50,036 nt of DNA, taken from assembly GCA_013042475.1 (NCBI GenBank), contig JABDQA010000006.1, forward strand, positions 1 to 50,036. Reading direction: 5' to 3'. Source of the stretch: Desulfofustis sp. (lineage in GTDB: Bacteria > Desulfobacterota > Desulfobulbia > Desulfobulbales > Desulfocapsaceae). Position numbers and translations under genes: made by a program. Positions 18,801-27,399 of this stretch are shown here, one piece after another. The number at the start of each line of letters is the position of its first letter. The stretch's first letter is position 1. Below the pieces are notes generated by a model. The model saw only the letters and a list, made by a program, of their open reading frames with translations, was not told the origin of the DNA and ran no database searches.

Positions 18801-19884
18801 CTATTATAACCATTGCATCCCCGTAGCTGTAAAAGCGATAATCGCGGGCGATAGCCTCCCGGTAACTGGCCAGAAGCGTCTCCCTGCCGCACAGAGCGGC
18901 AACCAGAAAGAGCAGCGAAGATTCCGGCAGATGAAAGTTGGTGATCAAGTTGTCGATCACCCGAAAAGTGAACCCGGGGGTGATGTAGAGATCACACCAG
19001 TCCCTTACCGGAAGGAGCCGCTGGTCCTGATCGACGCTCGATTCCAGCGCCCTGACCGTGGTCGTGCCCACCGCCCATATTTTTGCTCCTGCGTCTTTGG
19101 TTTTGTTGACCATTTCCACGGTAGATTCTGATATCTCGATATACTCCCGGTGGATACGATGCTTGGAGATGTCGTTTTCCTGCACCGGGGCAAAGGTGCC
19201 GTAACCCACGTGTAGAGTGACGGGGGCGGTACGCACACCCTCTGCCTCGAGTTTTGCGATCAAATCCTTGGTAAAATGCAGTCCCGCGGTCGGAGCCGCG
19301 ATTGCACCGGGTTGATTTGCATAGACGGTCTGATACCTTTGTCTGTCACTATCCGCGCTGCCTGCTTCGCGCTTGATGTAAGGGGGAAGCGGCACTTCTC
19401 CGCTGGCGTCGAGCAAACTCTCGAGGCTGGCAGGCGGGTTGGCGATCAGTTCGACCAACCACCTGCCCCTGGCGCGGTCTTCAAGCATTACACAGGAACC
19501 CTGTGGAGTGATCTGGATGACTGATCCCTCTTTGGGAGGACGCGATGATTTGATAAGGGCCTCACAGCGAAAGTGCGTGGAGCGGCTATCGGCCGCAGCT
19601 AACCCCACGGAGACAGGATAGCCCAGCAGGAACACCTCTACTCTGCCGCCACTTTCTTTCCTGCCGTGGAGACGGGCCGGGAAGACTCTGGTATCGTTGA
19701 GGACCAGCAGGTCGCCTGGATTGAACAAACCGGTAATCTGATGAAAATGGAGGTGTTCAATCACCCCTGTGCGCCGGTTGAGAGCCAGCAGCCGGGAATG
19801 ATCTCTTTTATCGGCCGGAAACTGGGCAATATTTTTTTCGGGCAGATCGTAATGGTAAGCCGCCAGCTTTAAATCATCTTGCAT
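18796..19884 (-). CDS. queA: tRNA preQ1(34) S-adenosylmethionine ribosyltransferase-isomerase
   Basis: YHYDLPEKNIAQFPADKRDHSRLLALNRRTG...GDLLVLNDTRVFPARLHGRKESGGRVEVFLL...AAPTAGLHFTKDLIAKLEAEGV. Confidence 0.95.
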   Translation of the reverse strand: MQDDLKLAAYHYDLPEKNIAQFPADKRDHSRLLALNRRTGVIEHLHFHQITGLFNPGDLLVLNDTRVFPARLHGRKESGGRVEVFLLGYPVSVGLAAADSRSTHFRCEALIKSSRPPKEGSVIQITPQGSCVMLEDRARGRWLVELIANPPASLESLLDASGEVPLPPYIKREAGSADSDRQRYQTVYANQPGAIAAPTAGLHFTKDLIAKLEAEGVRTAPVTLHVGYGTFAPVQENDISKHRIHREYIEISESTVEMVNKTKDAGAKIWAVGTTTVRALESSVDQDQRLLPVRDWCDLYITPGFTFRVIDNLITNFHLPESSLLFLVAALCGRETLLASYREAIARDYRFYSYGDAMVIID

Positions 19885-19960
19885 AGTAAGTGATGGTTAA
19901 TTACAAAATAGAGAACTGCTACGCGTACTTTTAAAATATTCAGAGGTCGGATGTCATACC

Positions 19961-20629
19961 ATGCATCTCGTGGTCGCCGCAACTCAAACTGAAATGGATG
20001 CCTACCGGTGCATCGACCAGTCCACCGCAAATCAGGTGCACCGTCTTGTCTCAGGGGTCGGGCCGATGGAGTCGGGTATCACCCTGAGCCGTTTTCTTGA
20101 GAGACACCATACGAAAATCAGAACCGTTGTCAATTTCGGCATTGGCGGTGCCTATTATTCAGGACCGAATCGGCAGCTTGAACTCATTGATCTCTGTCTG
20201 GCCGAACGCGAAATTCTAGGGGATTTCGGCGTCTGTTACGGTGACAGGGTCGAACCGTTTGCTCAGGATGACTTTCCAGCTCAATCGGTGTTTGAACTCG
20301 ACCCACACCTGCTCGCCACAGCAAGATCGGCGTTATCTGCCGAAACAATCGATTCGACCGTGGGTACATTTGTGACGGTCAACGGTGCCAGCGGCTTCAG
20401 AGTCCGTGGCGACCGTTTCGCCGACCGCTATGGGGCGATCTGTGAAAACATGGAAGGGGCAGCCGTGGCTCGAGTGTGTGAACTGTTCCATCTGCCGCTG
20501 GTGGAGGTTCGAGCCATCTCCAACCAGGTCGAGGACCGCACCGAAGAGGTGTGGCCGATCGCCGAAGCAGCCGCCAGGGCTGCCCAGGCCGCGACGCTCA
20601 TAATAAAAAGACTTCAGGAAGTAAGATGA
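19961..20629 (+). CDS. mqnB: Futalosine hydrolase
   Basis: Nucleosidase fold: VVAATQTEMDAYR...VSGVGPMESGITLSRFL...NFGIGGAYYSG...ENMEGAAVARVCELFHLPLVEVRAISNQVEDR; followed by mqnD. Confidence 0.88.
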   Translation: MHLVVAATQTEMDAYRCIDQSTANQVHRLVSGVGPMESGITLSRFLERHHTKIRTVVNFGIGGAYYSGPNRQLELIDLCLAEREILGDFGVCYGDRVEPFAQDDFPAQSVFELDPHLLATARSALSAETIDSTVGTFVTVNGASGFRVRGDRFADRYGAICENMEGAAVARVCELFHLPLVEVRAISNQVEDRTEEVWPIAEAAARAAQAATLIIKRLQEVR

Positions 20630-21474
20630 TTCCCCAAGCGCCTTTATCCCTGGGTTTTTCGCCATGCCCCAATGATACATTTATCTTCTGCAGGCTGGTT
20701 GAGGAGGCACAAAATCAGCAGCAACCGTTTTTCCAGCACCCATACCTCGAAGACGTGGAGACCTTGAATTTGTGGGCCTTTGAAGGTCGGCTCGAGGTCA
20801 CCAAGCTCTCCTTCCATGCCGTCGCCCATCTACTCGACTCCTATTGCATACTCAATTCGGGCAGTGCGTTGGGGCGGGGGTGCGGTCCTCTGCTGATCGG
20901 CAGAGAAGCGCTGCCGATTCAAAAACTTGCCGACAAGAAAATCGCCATACCCGGAACCTACACGACAGCTGCTCTGCTGTTCAGGATGTTCGCACCTGAA
21001 AGCACCAATCTCGTAGAGATGCGATTCGAGCAGATTATCGATGCGGTGGCCTTGGGCGCGGTCGATGCCGGGGTGATCATTCATGAAAGCCGTTTCACTT
21101 ACGCCAAGGCAGGCCTGATCTGCCTGCAGGATTTAGGGCAGTGGTGGGAAGAATCCTTCGATGCGCCGCTGCCGCTCGGCTGTATTGGTGTTAAAAGAGA
21201 ATTGGATTCGGCCCAGAGAGAGGAAATCGATCGAAGAGTTGCAGACAGTCTTCGGTGGGCCCGGGCTCACCCCGAGAAATGCTATTTCTTTATCAAACAG
21301 TATGCTCAGGAAACAGAGGATACGGTAATCGATCAGCACATCGGGCTCTATGTGAATGAATTCTCACTTGACCTCGGCGACGAGGGGCGACGGGCAGTGG
21401 AGCTGTTCATCGACGAAGGGCGACGACGGGGAGTACTGCCGCCGGGGCAGGAATCCTTTTTCTGTTCGGGGTAG
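20626..21474 (+). CDS. mqnD: 1,4-dihydroxy-6-naphthoate synthase
   Basis: LSLGFSPCPNDTFIFCRLVEE...EVTKLSFHAVAHLLDSYCILNSGSALGRGCGPLLI; ATGA overlap with mqnB. Confidence 0.92.
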   Translation: MIPQAPLSLGFSPCPNDTFIFCRLVEEAQNQQQPFFQHPYLEDVETLNLWAFEGRLEVTKLSFHAVAHLLDSYCILNSGSALGRGCGPLLIGREALPIQKLADKKIAIPGTYTTAALLFRMFAPESTNLVEMRFEQIIDAVALGAVDAGVIIHESRFTYAKAGLICLQDLGQWWEESFDAPLPLGCIGVKRELDSAQREEIDRRVADSLRWARAHPEKCYFFIKQYAQETEDTVIDQHIGLYVNEFSLDLGDEGRRAVELFIDEGRRRGVLPPGQESFFCSG

Positions 21475-21482
21475 ACGCACTT

Positions 21483-22418
21483 ATGCTGACTTTTCCCGAT
21501 CATCTGCCGGTACTGGCGCTCTCACCAGCTGAAAATTACCAACAGGCCGAGCTCATCGGTAAGCTCCTGGGGATACTCGAGGCAGATGGAATTGTTGTTT
21601 CCCGGATCGAAAATCTTTCTTCCGCCAAAGCACGGGGTGTGATCACCCATCTGACCCGCGCCGATCTGCTGCTGGTCAGCGGAGCCCCGACTCTGCGTTC
21701 ATCAATCCTGCTGTCTTCGCCGACACGATCATCCGGCAGCCAGACCACAAATAGTTCTTTTATGTGCCAATCACGCATGGACCTTCATTCCTGTGCTGCT
21801 GCAATCAAGCGCTGGCTCGACCATTGTGAATCCACAGTGCCGCAAGCAGGCGCCGTGCTGATAGGCGGTAAAAGCTCTCGGATGGGACGTCCCAAACATT
21901 TGATTCACCATCCCAGCGGAGAAACTTGGCTCGAACGTTCGCTGACAACGCTGCGCCCGTTCGTGGACGAGCTGTTCATCTCCGGAGCAGGTGAAATTCC
22001 CCCTGTTCTGCGCGACACACCACGGGTTGACGATTTGCCGGGTGTGCAGGGTCCTTTGGCCGGCATAGGAGCTTTGATAAGGAAGCGGCCCTTCAGTTCA
22101 TGGCTCGTTCTGGCATGTGATCTGCCGAAACTCCAGGCGCCTGCGATTGCCTGGCTGCTGAATCAGAGAACGGGAAGATATCGGGCGATAATAGCTAAGA
22201 ACCCGTCCACCGGCAGAAGCGAACCGCTGCTGGCCTGGTACGACTATCGAAGTGGACCGCTGATTGAAAATTTGATCGCGTCGGGAGGAAGTAGAGCAAG
22301 AGAATTGGTAGACAATGAGCTGACCAGCCAACCGTGGATACCTGACGATCTGGCCGCCAGCTGGCAAAATGTCAATTATCCTGAAGAGCTCGGTTCTAGA
22401 GGTCCATCTGGGCCTTGA
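21483..22418 (+). CDS. mobA: Molybdenum cofactor guanylyltransferase (MobA-like) with an extra N-terminal domain
   Basis: AGAVLIGGKSSRMGRPKHLIHHPSGETWLERSLTTL...DLPGVQGPLAGIGALI...WLVLACDLPKLQAPAIAWLL preceded by about 120 aa lacking a P-loop. Confidence 0.85.
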   Translation: MLTFPDHLPVLALSPAENYQQAELIGKLLGILEADGIVVSRIENLSSAKARGVITHLTRADLLLVSGAPTLRSSILLSSPTRSSGSQTTNSSFMCQSRMDLHSCAAAIKRWLDHCESTVPQAGAVLIGGKSSRMGRPKHLIHHPSGETWLERSLTTLRPFVDELFISGAGEIPPVLRDTPRVDDLPGVQGPLAGIGALIRKRPFSSWLVLACDLPKLQAPAIAWLLNQRTGRYRAIIAKNPSTGRSEPLLAWYDYRSGPLIENLIASGGSRARELVDNELTSQPWIPDDLAASWQNVNYPEELGSRGPSGP

Positions 22419-22770
22419 AAACAGGACATTTCCGGCAGACTGCGATCTTCTCTGCCCAATTTTTCTTGACGTCGTTATTGCAGACAGTACCGCTGATGAA
22501 CCAACAGAGATGGCCGGCATTGAACTCCCAGGCCGGGCAGGATTGCTTGACTTCTTCGGAACATTGACGAATATCCCAGCAGACGTACTTGCCCGTGTTG
22601 TTTTTCTGGGCAAGTAGAAAAAGCAGCTGGCGTTCCACGTGAACAGGAATGTTGCGCCATCCCTGCTCGTAGCTGCTTACCGCTTTTAGTGAGGTGCCGA
22701 GCAGTTCAGAGAGTTCTTTCTGCGTCTTGGCCAGCTTTTTCCTGATCGTGGTGAATTCGTTTTTTTCCAT
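22396..22770 (-). CDS. HTH (XRE-like) protein with Cys/Trp-rich 'two-CW'-type C-terminal domain
   Basis: IRKKLAKTQKELSELLGTSLKAVSSYEQGWRNIPVHVERQLLFLL then VCWDIRQC..CPAWEF..GHLCWFISGTVC...CRKCPVF. Confidence 0.85.
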   Translation of the reverse strand: MEKNEFTTIRKKLAKTQKELSELLGTSLKAVSSYEQGWRNIPVHVERQLLFLLAQKNNTGKYVCWDIRQCSEEVKQSCPAWEFNAGHLCWFISGTVCNNDVKKNWAEKIAVCRKCPVFKAQMDL

Positions 22771-22979
22771 GATGGATCGTTATTGCTTAAAAAATAATAC
22801 TTCTTACCTATAACACATTGTAGCATTGAGCGTAGTTAAGTACAACAATTATCGTCCTTTTCCAATGCTCTTATCCAAACTCGCCAGACCTGCAAAGATG
22901 AGGTGATAAGCAAGGAGAATGCTTGTAAAAGCAGATGGGGGTAATTACAATTTTTAGTTGAATTGAAAGGACTCCAGCA

Positions 22980-23525
22980 ATGTACATTATCCCAACGAGC
23001 ATTTTCATCGCCACAGCCGCCCGTCGTCAAGCTATGTGGTTCGTTCTGGCGTGCTTTTTCACGCTGCTGGTTGCAGCCTGCAGCGGTGACGAATCCAGCC
23101 GGTTGAAAATTGGCGATCGGGCACCGGCATTCTCCATTGTTGATCTTCAGGGCCAGGCTATCACTTCTGATAACTGGCAAGGGTCTCCCATGATTTTGAG
23201 ATTCTGGGATACCGAGTGTAAATACTGTCGAGCCGATTCGCCGATTATCAACAGCTACTTCGACACATACCGGGAGCAGGGACTCAAGGTTCTTTACGTG
23301 GCCACCGCCAACGAGACAATCGAGCGGGTAAAGGCATATATCGAAGAGCTTGACATCGGCTTTCCCGTGGCGCTAGATAAAGATGGTACGATGGCCCGGG
23401 ATTACCAGGTGAGTCTGGTTCCTCAGACCATATTTATCAGCCCGGATCAGAAGATAATCACCGCCGTTCTAGGCGGTGTCGGAGAGGCCGAACTCCAGGA
23501 ATTGCTCGGCCCCTACTTACCTTAA
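22980..23525 (+). CDS. TlpA/ResA-like thiol-disulfide oxidoreductase, putative lipoprotein
   Basis: Lipobox LVAAC; KIGDRAPAFSIVDLQGQAITSDNWQGSPMILRFWDTECKYCRADSPIIN (CXXC = CKYC). Confidence 0.88.
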   Translation: MYIIPTSIFIATAARRQAMWFVLACFFTLLVAACSGDESSRLKIGDRAPAFSIVDLQGQAITSDNWQGSPMILRFWDTECKYCRADSPIINSYFDTYREQGLKVLYVATANETIERVKAYIEELDIGFPVALDKDGTMARDYQVSLVPQTIFISPDQKIITAVLGGVGEAELQELLGPYLP

Positions 23526-23546
23526 TTGATTGACCAGGAGAGGGAG

Positions 23547-24071
23547 ATGAAACTTAAATGGGGTGCTGTACTCTGTTGTCTGAAGGTTCTTCTCATATTT
23601 GGGACTGCTGTCTCGGAGCCACTGCAGGAGATCGATGCGAATGAAAAGTGTCCGGTGTGCGGTATGTTCGTAGCCAAATATGATCAATGGCTCACCCAGA
23701 TAGTAAATGAGAACGAAACACCGCTGGTCTTTGACGGGGTCAAGGACATGATGGCCTACTATTTCAACTATGCCCTCTACGGTGGCGACATGGAGCTGAC
23801 TCAGGCCGAGATCTGGGTCCGTAACTATTATACCCTCGACTACATAAACGGACGCACGGCATTTTATGTGGTTGGCAGCGATGTGCTGGGCCCTATGGGC
23901 GATGAACTGATTCCCTTTTCCACCCTCCAGGAGGCGGAAAATTTTAAAAAAGACCACCAGGGCACAACCATTCTACGCTTCGATGAGATCGGTGCAGCGC
24001 AAATCATGGAGATGAAAAAGAAGCACATGATGAAAATGAAGAAAAAGAAGGTGATGAAGCAGGCCAACTGA
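23547..24071 (+). CDS. NosL-like copper-binding accessory protein
   Basis: DANEKCPVCGMFVAKYDQWLTQIVNENETPLVFDGVKDMMAYYFN...; C-terminal Met/Lys-rich tail. Confidence 0.85.
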   Translation: MKLKWGAVLCCLKVLLIFGTAVSEPLQEIDANEKCPVCGMFVAKYDQWLTQIVNENETPLVFDGVKDMMAYYFNYALYGGDMELTQAEIWVRNYYTLDYINGRTAFYVVGSDVLGPMGDELIPFSTLQEAENFKKDHQGTTILRFDEIGAAQIMEMKKKHMMKMKKKKVMKQAN

Positions 24072-24072
24072 G

Positions 24073-24351
24073 ATGCGGTTGTCTGTCAAATTTCTTCTTC
24101 TGCTGGCCTTCTGCGTCTCTATCCAGGTCGGGCTGATCGCTGCGGCGCACCAGCAGTTGGCCGACTCTGAAGAGGCCCGCATCAAAATGGTCAAAGCCGT
24201 CGAAATATTCGGGCTGAGTGATCTCTGCATCGCCACCGATGCCCGCTATATCAGACACCTGGCCGTTTCGGACCGGCTGGCGCCGTTCATGGACCACCCG
24301 GGCAGTATAGAACATTTTCCCACCGGCTCATTCTGGATTCCGGAGCGCTAG
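24073..24351 (+). CDS. Hypothetical small secreted/membrane-anchored protein, 92 aa
   Basis: N-terminal hydrophobic segment; tightly packed between nosL-like and ABC permease genes (1 bp gap each side). Confidence 0.7.
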   Translation: MRLSVKFLLLLAFCVSIQVGLIAAAHQQLADSEEARIKMVKAVEIFGLSDLCIATDARYIRHLAVSDRLAPFMDHPGSIEHFPTGSFWIPER

Positions 24352-25542
24352 ATGGCTGCCAGATACTTGGACAGGCAGCTCAATATTGCCGATTACGCGC
24401 TTGGCGGATTAACCAGACGCCTCGGCAAGAATCTTGTCGTCGTGCTCGTCTTCGCCCTGGTCATCTTCATGGTTGCTTCTTTTTCGATGACCACCACCAG
24501 CCTCAAACATGCAGCCAGCCAGTTGCTTACCACGGTACCCGATATCACTGTGCAGAAGATGTCCGCCGGCCGGCAGGTTGGATTTTCCACAGAAGCCATC
24601 AAAGAGCTCGAGTTCATTTTCGGCATACGTTCGGTGCAGCCCCGTGTCTGGGGATACTATTTTGATGAGAACAACGGGGCCAATTATACCGTAATCGGTG
24701 TAACCGAACTGGGCGACAAGACCCAGTTGGCCGGCCTGGGAATCGACTTTCTTCCAAACCTGAAAACAGACGCCGCTTTCGAGCCGGCGGTAATTGGACG
24801 CGGCGTGCGTGAAAACCTCGGGCTTGGCAATCGAAGAGCGTTCTCTCTCTTTCGCCCGGACCTGAGCCTGAAATCCTTCGTCACCTCGGCAACCTTCGAT
24901 GCCGAGACTTCGATGGTCACCGATGACCTGATCATCATGGATCTGAAAGCGGCTCGGGATCTGTTCGGTTTGCAAGCCGACGAGATAACTGATCTGCTCG
25001 TCGATGTCGCCAACCCTCTCGAAATTGACAACATTGCCGACAACATCGGCGAGCGCTTGAAAGGGGTGCGGGTGGTGACCAGAGAGCGCATTGGCAAGAC
25101 CTACCGGGTCGCTTTCGGCTGGCGCTCCGGTTTCGGGTTGGCCTGCCTGTTTGGGGCCGTGGCCGCCTTTTTTATCTTCGCCTGGGACAAAGCAAGCGGC
25201 CTGACGCCCGCCCAGCAGCAGGAGATAGCTATTCTCAAAGTACTGGGCTGGCAAACCGAGGATATCATTACTCTGAGATTCTGGGAATCTGTGATAATCT
25301 CGATTTCGGCTTTCGGTTTAGGCTATCTGGCCGCATGGATCCACCTGCTGTTCTTCAACGGGCTGCTCTTCCGCCCCGTGCTGCTTGGCTGGTCTGTAGT
25401 GAAACCGCCGCTGTCGCTGGTACCGGTGTTCAGCTTTGCTGATCTGCTGATCATCTTTTCGCTCAGTGTGCTGCCTTATCTGGCTGCCACTGTGATACCG
25501 GCCTGGCACAGCGCCACTATCCGTCCCGATTCGGTGATTTGA
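24352..25542 (+). CDS. ABC transporter permease, FtsX/MacB-like
   Basis: N-terminal TM, large periplasmic domain, three C-terminal TMs with EIAILKVLGWQTEDIITLRFWESVII signature. Confidence 0.88.
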   Translation: MAARYLDRQLNIADYALGGLTRRLGKNLVVVLVFALVIFMVASFSMTTTSLKHAASQLLTTVPDITVQKMSAGRQVGFSTEAIKELEFIFGIRSVQPRVWGYYFDENNGANYTVIGVTELGDKTQLAGLGIDFLPNLKTDAAFEPAVIGRGVRENLGLGNRRAFSLFRPDLSLKSFVTSATFDAETSMVTDDLIIMDLKAARDLFGLQADEITDLLVDVANPLEIDNIADNIGERLKGVRVVTRERIGKTYRVAFGWRSGFGLACLFGAVAAFFIFAWDKASGLTPAQQQEIAILKVLGWQTEDIITLRFWESVIISISAFGLGYLAAWIHLLFFNGLLFRPVLLGWSVVKPPLSLVPVFSFADLLIIFSLSVLPYLAATVIPAWHSATIRPDSVI

Positions 25543-25543
25543 G

Positions 25544-26233
25544 ATGAAAATCGAGCTGACAGCGGTGGAGAAATATTACAATCGCGGTGCCCCCAATCAG
25601 GTGCATGCCCTGCGCACTGTTGACCTGTCCATTACCAGTAACGAGACGGTCTGCATCCACGGCCCTTCAGGTTCCGGCAAGTCGACCCTGCTGGCGATTC
25701 TGGGTGGGATTATCGGGCCGACCAGCGGGAGTGCCGTGGTTGACGGCAGAAAACTGGCACGCCTGCCGGATCGTTTTCTGACGCTCTACAGACAGCAGCA
25801 CATCGGATTTATTTTCCAGCGTTTTCGACTCATTCCAGAACTCAGCGTAGTGGAAAACGTGACTCTGCCGCTGTTGCCCTTGGGCATAAGGCCAGCTGAG
25901 CGGAAGAGACGGGGCTGGGACCTTTTGAAAAGGCTTGAGATTGGTCATCGTGGAGATTTTCTGGCTGCAGAAATCTCCGGTGGTGAACTTCAGCGGGCGG
26001 CGGTGGCCAGGGCGCTGATCAACGATCCTTCCATCATTGTTGCCGACGAGCCGACGGCCCATCTCGACACCAGGCTGAGTGAGGATTTCCTGTCCATCAT
26101 GGCGGAACTTAAAGACCTCGGAAAAACAATTATCATAGCCTCTCACGATCCGCTGGTTTCAGGAAATCCGATCGTTGACCGCTGCCTTTATCTGCGCGAC
26201 GGCCGGCTTACTGCCGTCCCTGGACCGCAATGA
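25544..26233 (+). CDS. ABC transporter ATP-binding protein, LolD/MacB-like
   Basis: Walker A GPSGSGKST, signature ISGGELQRAAVARALINDPSIIVADEPTAHLDT. Confidence 0.94.
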   Translation: MKIELTAVEKYYNRGAPNQVHALRTVDLSITSNETVCIHGPSGSGKSTLLAILGGIIGPTSGSAVVDGRKLARLPDRFLTLYRQQHIGFIFQRFRLIPELSVVENVTLPLLPLGIRPAERKRRGWDLLKRLEIGHRGDFLAAEISGGELQRAAVARALINDPSIIVADEPTAHLDTRLSEDFLSIMAELKDLGKTIIIASHDPLVSGNPIVDRCLYLRDGRLTAVPGPQ

Positions 26234-27252
26234 TTCTCGAATCCTGGTCTATAGCGCTGATCACCTGCTCAGCGGTGGTCATTATTTTCGGGCTTGTCGG
26301 CGCAGCCACGTCACTCCGACTCCTTAAACATTGGAACCTCGGTTCGGATTCGGAACTGCAGATCAAACTGGAAGAGCGGATCTGGCTGGTGGCCACCCTG
26401 GTCCAGTTCGGTCTGGTGGTTCAGATTATTTCGGCCATCCTGTTCATCTACGCCGCCGATTATTTTGCCACCGTGCTCAAAGGGGCCATGTGCGCCGCTG
26501 GTTCTCTGACTGCAAACGGCTATGGACTGCCTGCCCTGGGCTTCAAGCTGATCACCATATTTGCGGGCAGCCTGTGGATCATGGTGCATCGGCTCGATAT
26601 CGGTTCAGAGGATTTTCCCTATACCCGGCTTAAAAGTTACTTATTGCTGGGCATGCTGCCGCTGCTCATCGGCGATGGTCTGCTGGTGGTGCTCTACCTG
26701 GTGAATCTGGAGCCGGAAATCGTTACCAGCTGTTGCGGGATAATTTTCGGAGACGCAGAGGCAGGCGGCTACAGCCTGCTGAATTACTCCTCGGAAACCA
26801 CAGTGGTATTCATGCTGGCAACCATCTCTGCACTGATTTTGGCCGGATCATTGGTACAGCTGATCAGTGTCCAATCACCGAAGCGGGCAGCGCTGATCGT
26901 CTCGGGAGCGCTGGCATCATCCTGGCCGTTCTTCTATCTGCTGGCCCTGGGGGTCATTACCGTGCAGGTGAGTCCCTATGTGTATGGACTGCCGCACCAC
27001 AGGTGCCCCTTCGACCTGCTGCACTATCCTTACCTGAAGATCGGTCTGCCGCTTTACCTGTTTCTGCACGTTGCGGTACTTGCGGGGCTGGGCGCGGCGA
27101 CGGTGCGGATCATCAGCTGCGTGATAAGCGGCAGCCACCATGTCGATCAATTCGTACGCCGGAGCTCACTGGTCAGCATGTCAATGGTGCTGCTGTTTCT
27201 CTTGACGGCCGGGTGGCAACCGTTTGCCTACATGGTGTATGGGGGGCAATAG
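26230..27252 (+). CDS. Hypothetical polytopic membrane protein, 340 aa
   Basis: Multiple TM segments; HHRCPFDLLHYPY and AMCAAGSLTANGYG motifs; ATGA overlap with upstream ATPase gene. Confidence 0.8.
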   Translation: MILESWSIALITCSAVVIIFGLVGAATSLRLLKHWNLGSDSELQIKLEERIWLVATLVQFGLVVQIISAILFIYAADYFATVLKGAMCAAGSLTANGYGLPALGFKLITIFAGSLWIMVHRLDIGSEDFPYTRLKSYLLLGMLPLLIGDGLLVVLYLVNLEPEIVTSCCGIIFGDAEAGGYSLLNYSSETTVVFMLATISALILAGSLVQLISVQSPKRAALIVSGALASSWPFFYLLALGVITVQVSPYVYGLPHHRCPFDLLHYPYLKIGLPLYLFLHVAVLAGLGAATVRIISCVISGSHHVDQFVRRSSLVSMSMVLLFLLTAGWQPFAYMVYGGQ

Positions 27253-27399
27253 GAAAACAGGGTCAGAGATGAAATGATGATTTATTTTTTGGCCCAGCAG
27301 TTTTAAGTTAAAGTAACGGGACCAGTTAGAAGTTAGCGGGCCGGTGTGGTTCGTCGTAACTCGTGAAACTATCAGTCTAAAGACCTGGGGGCGCAATAA

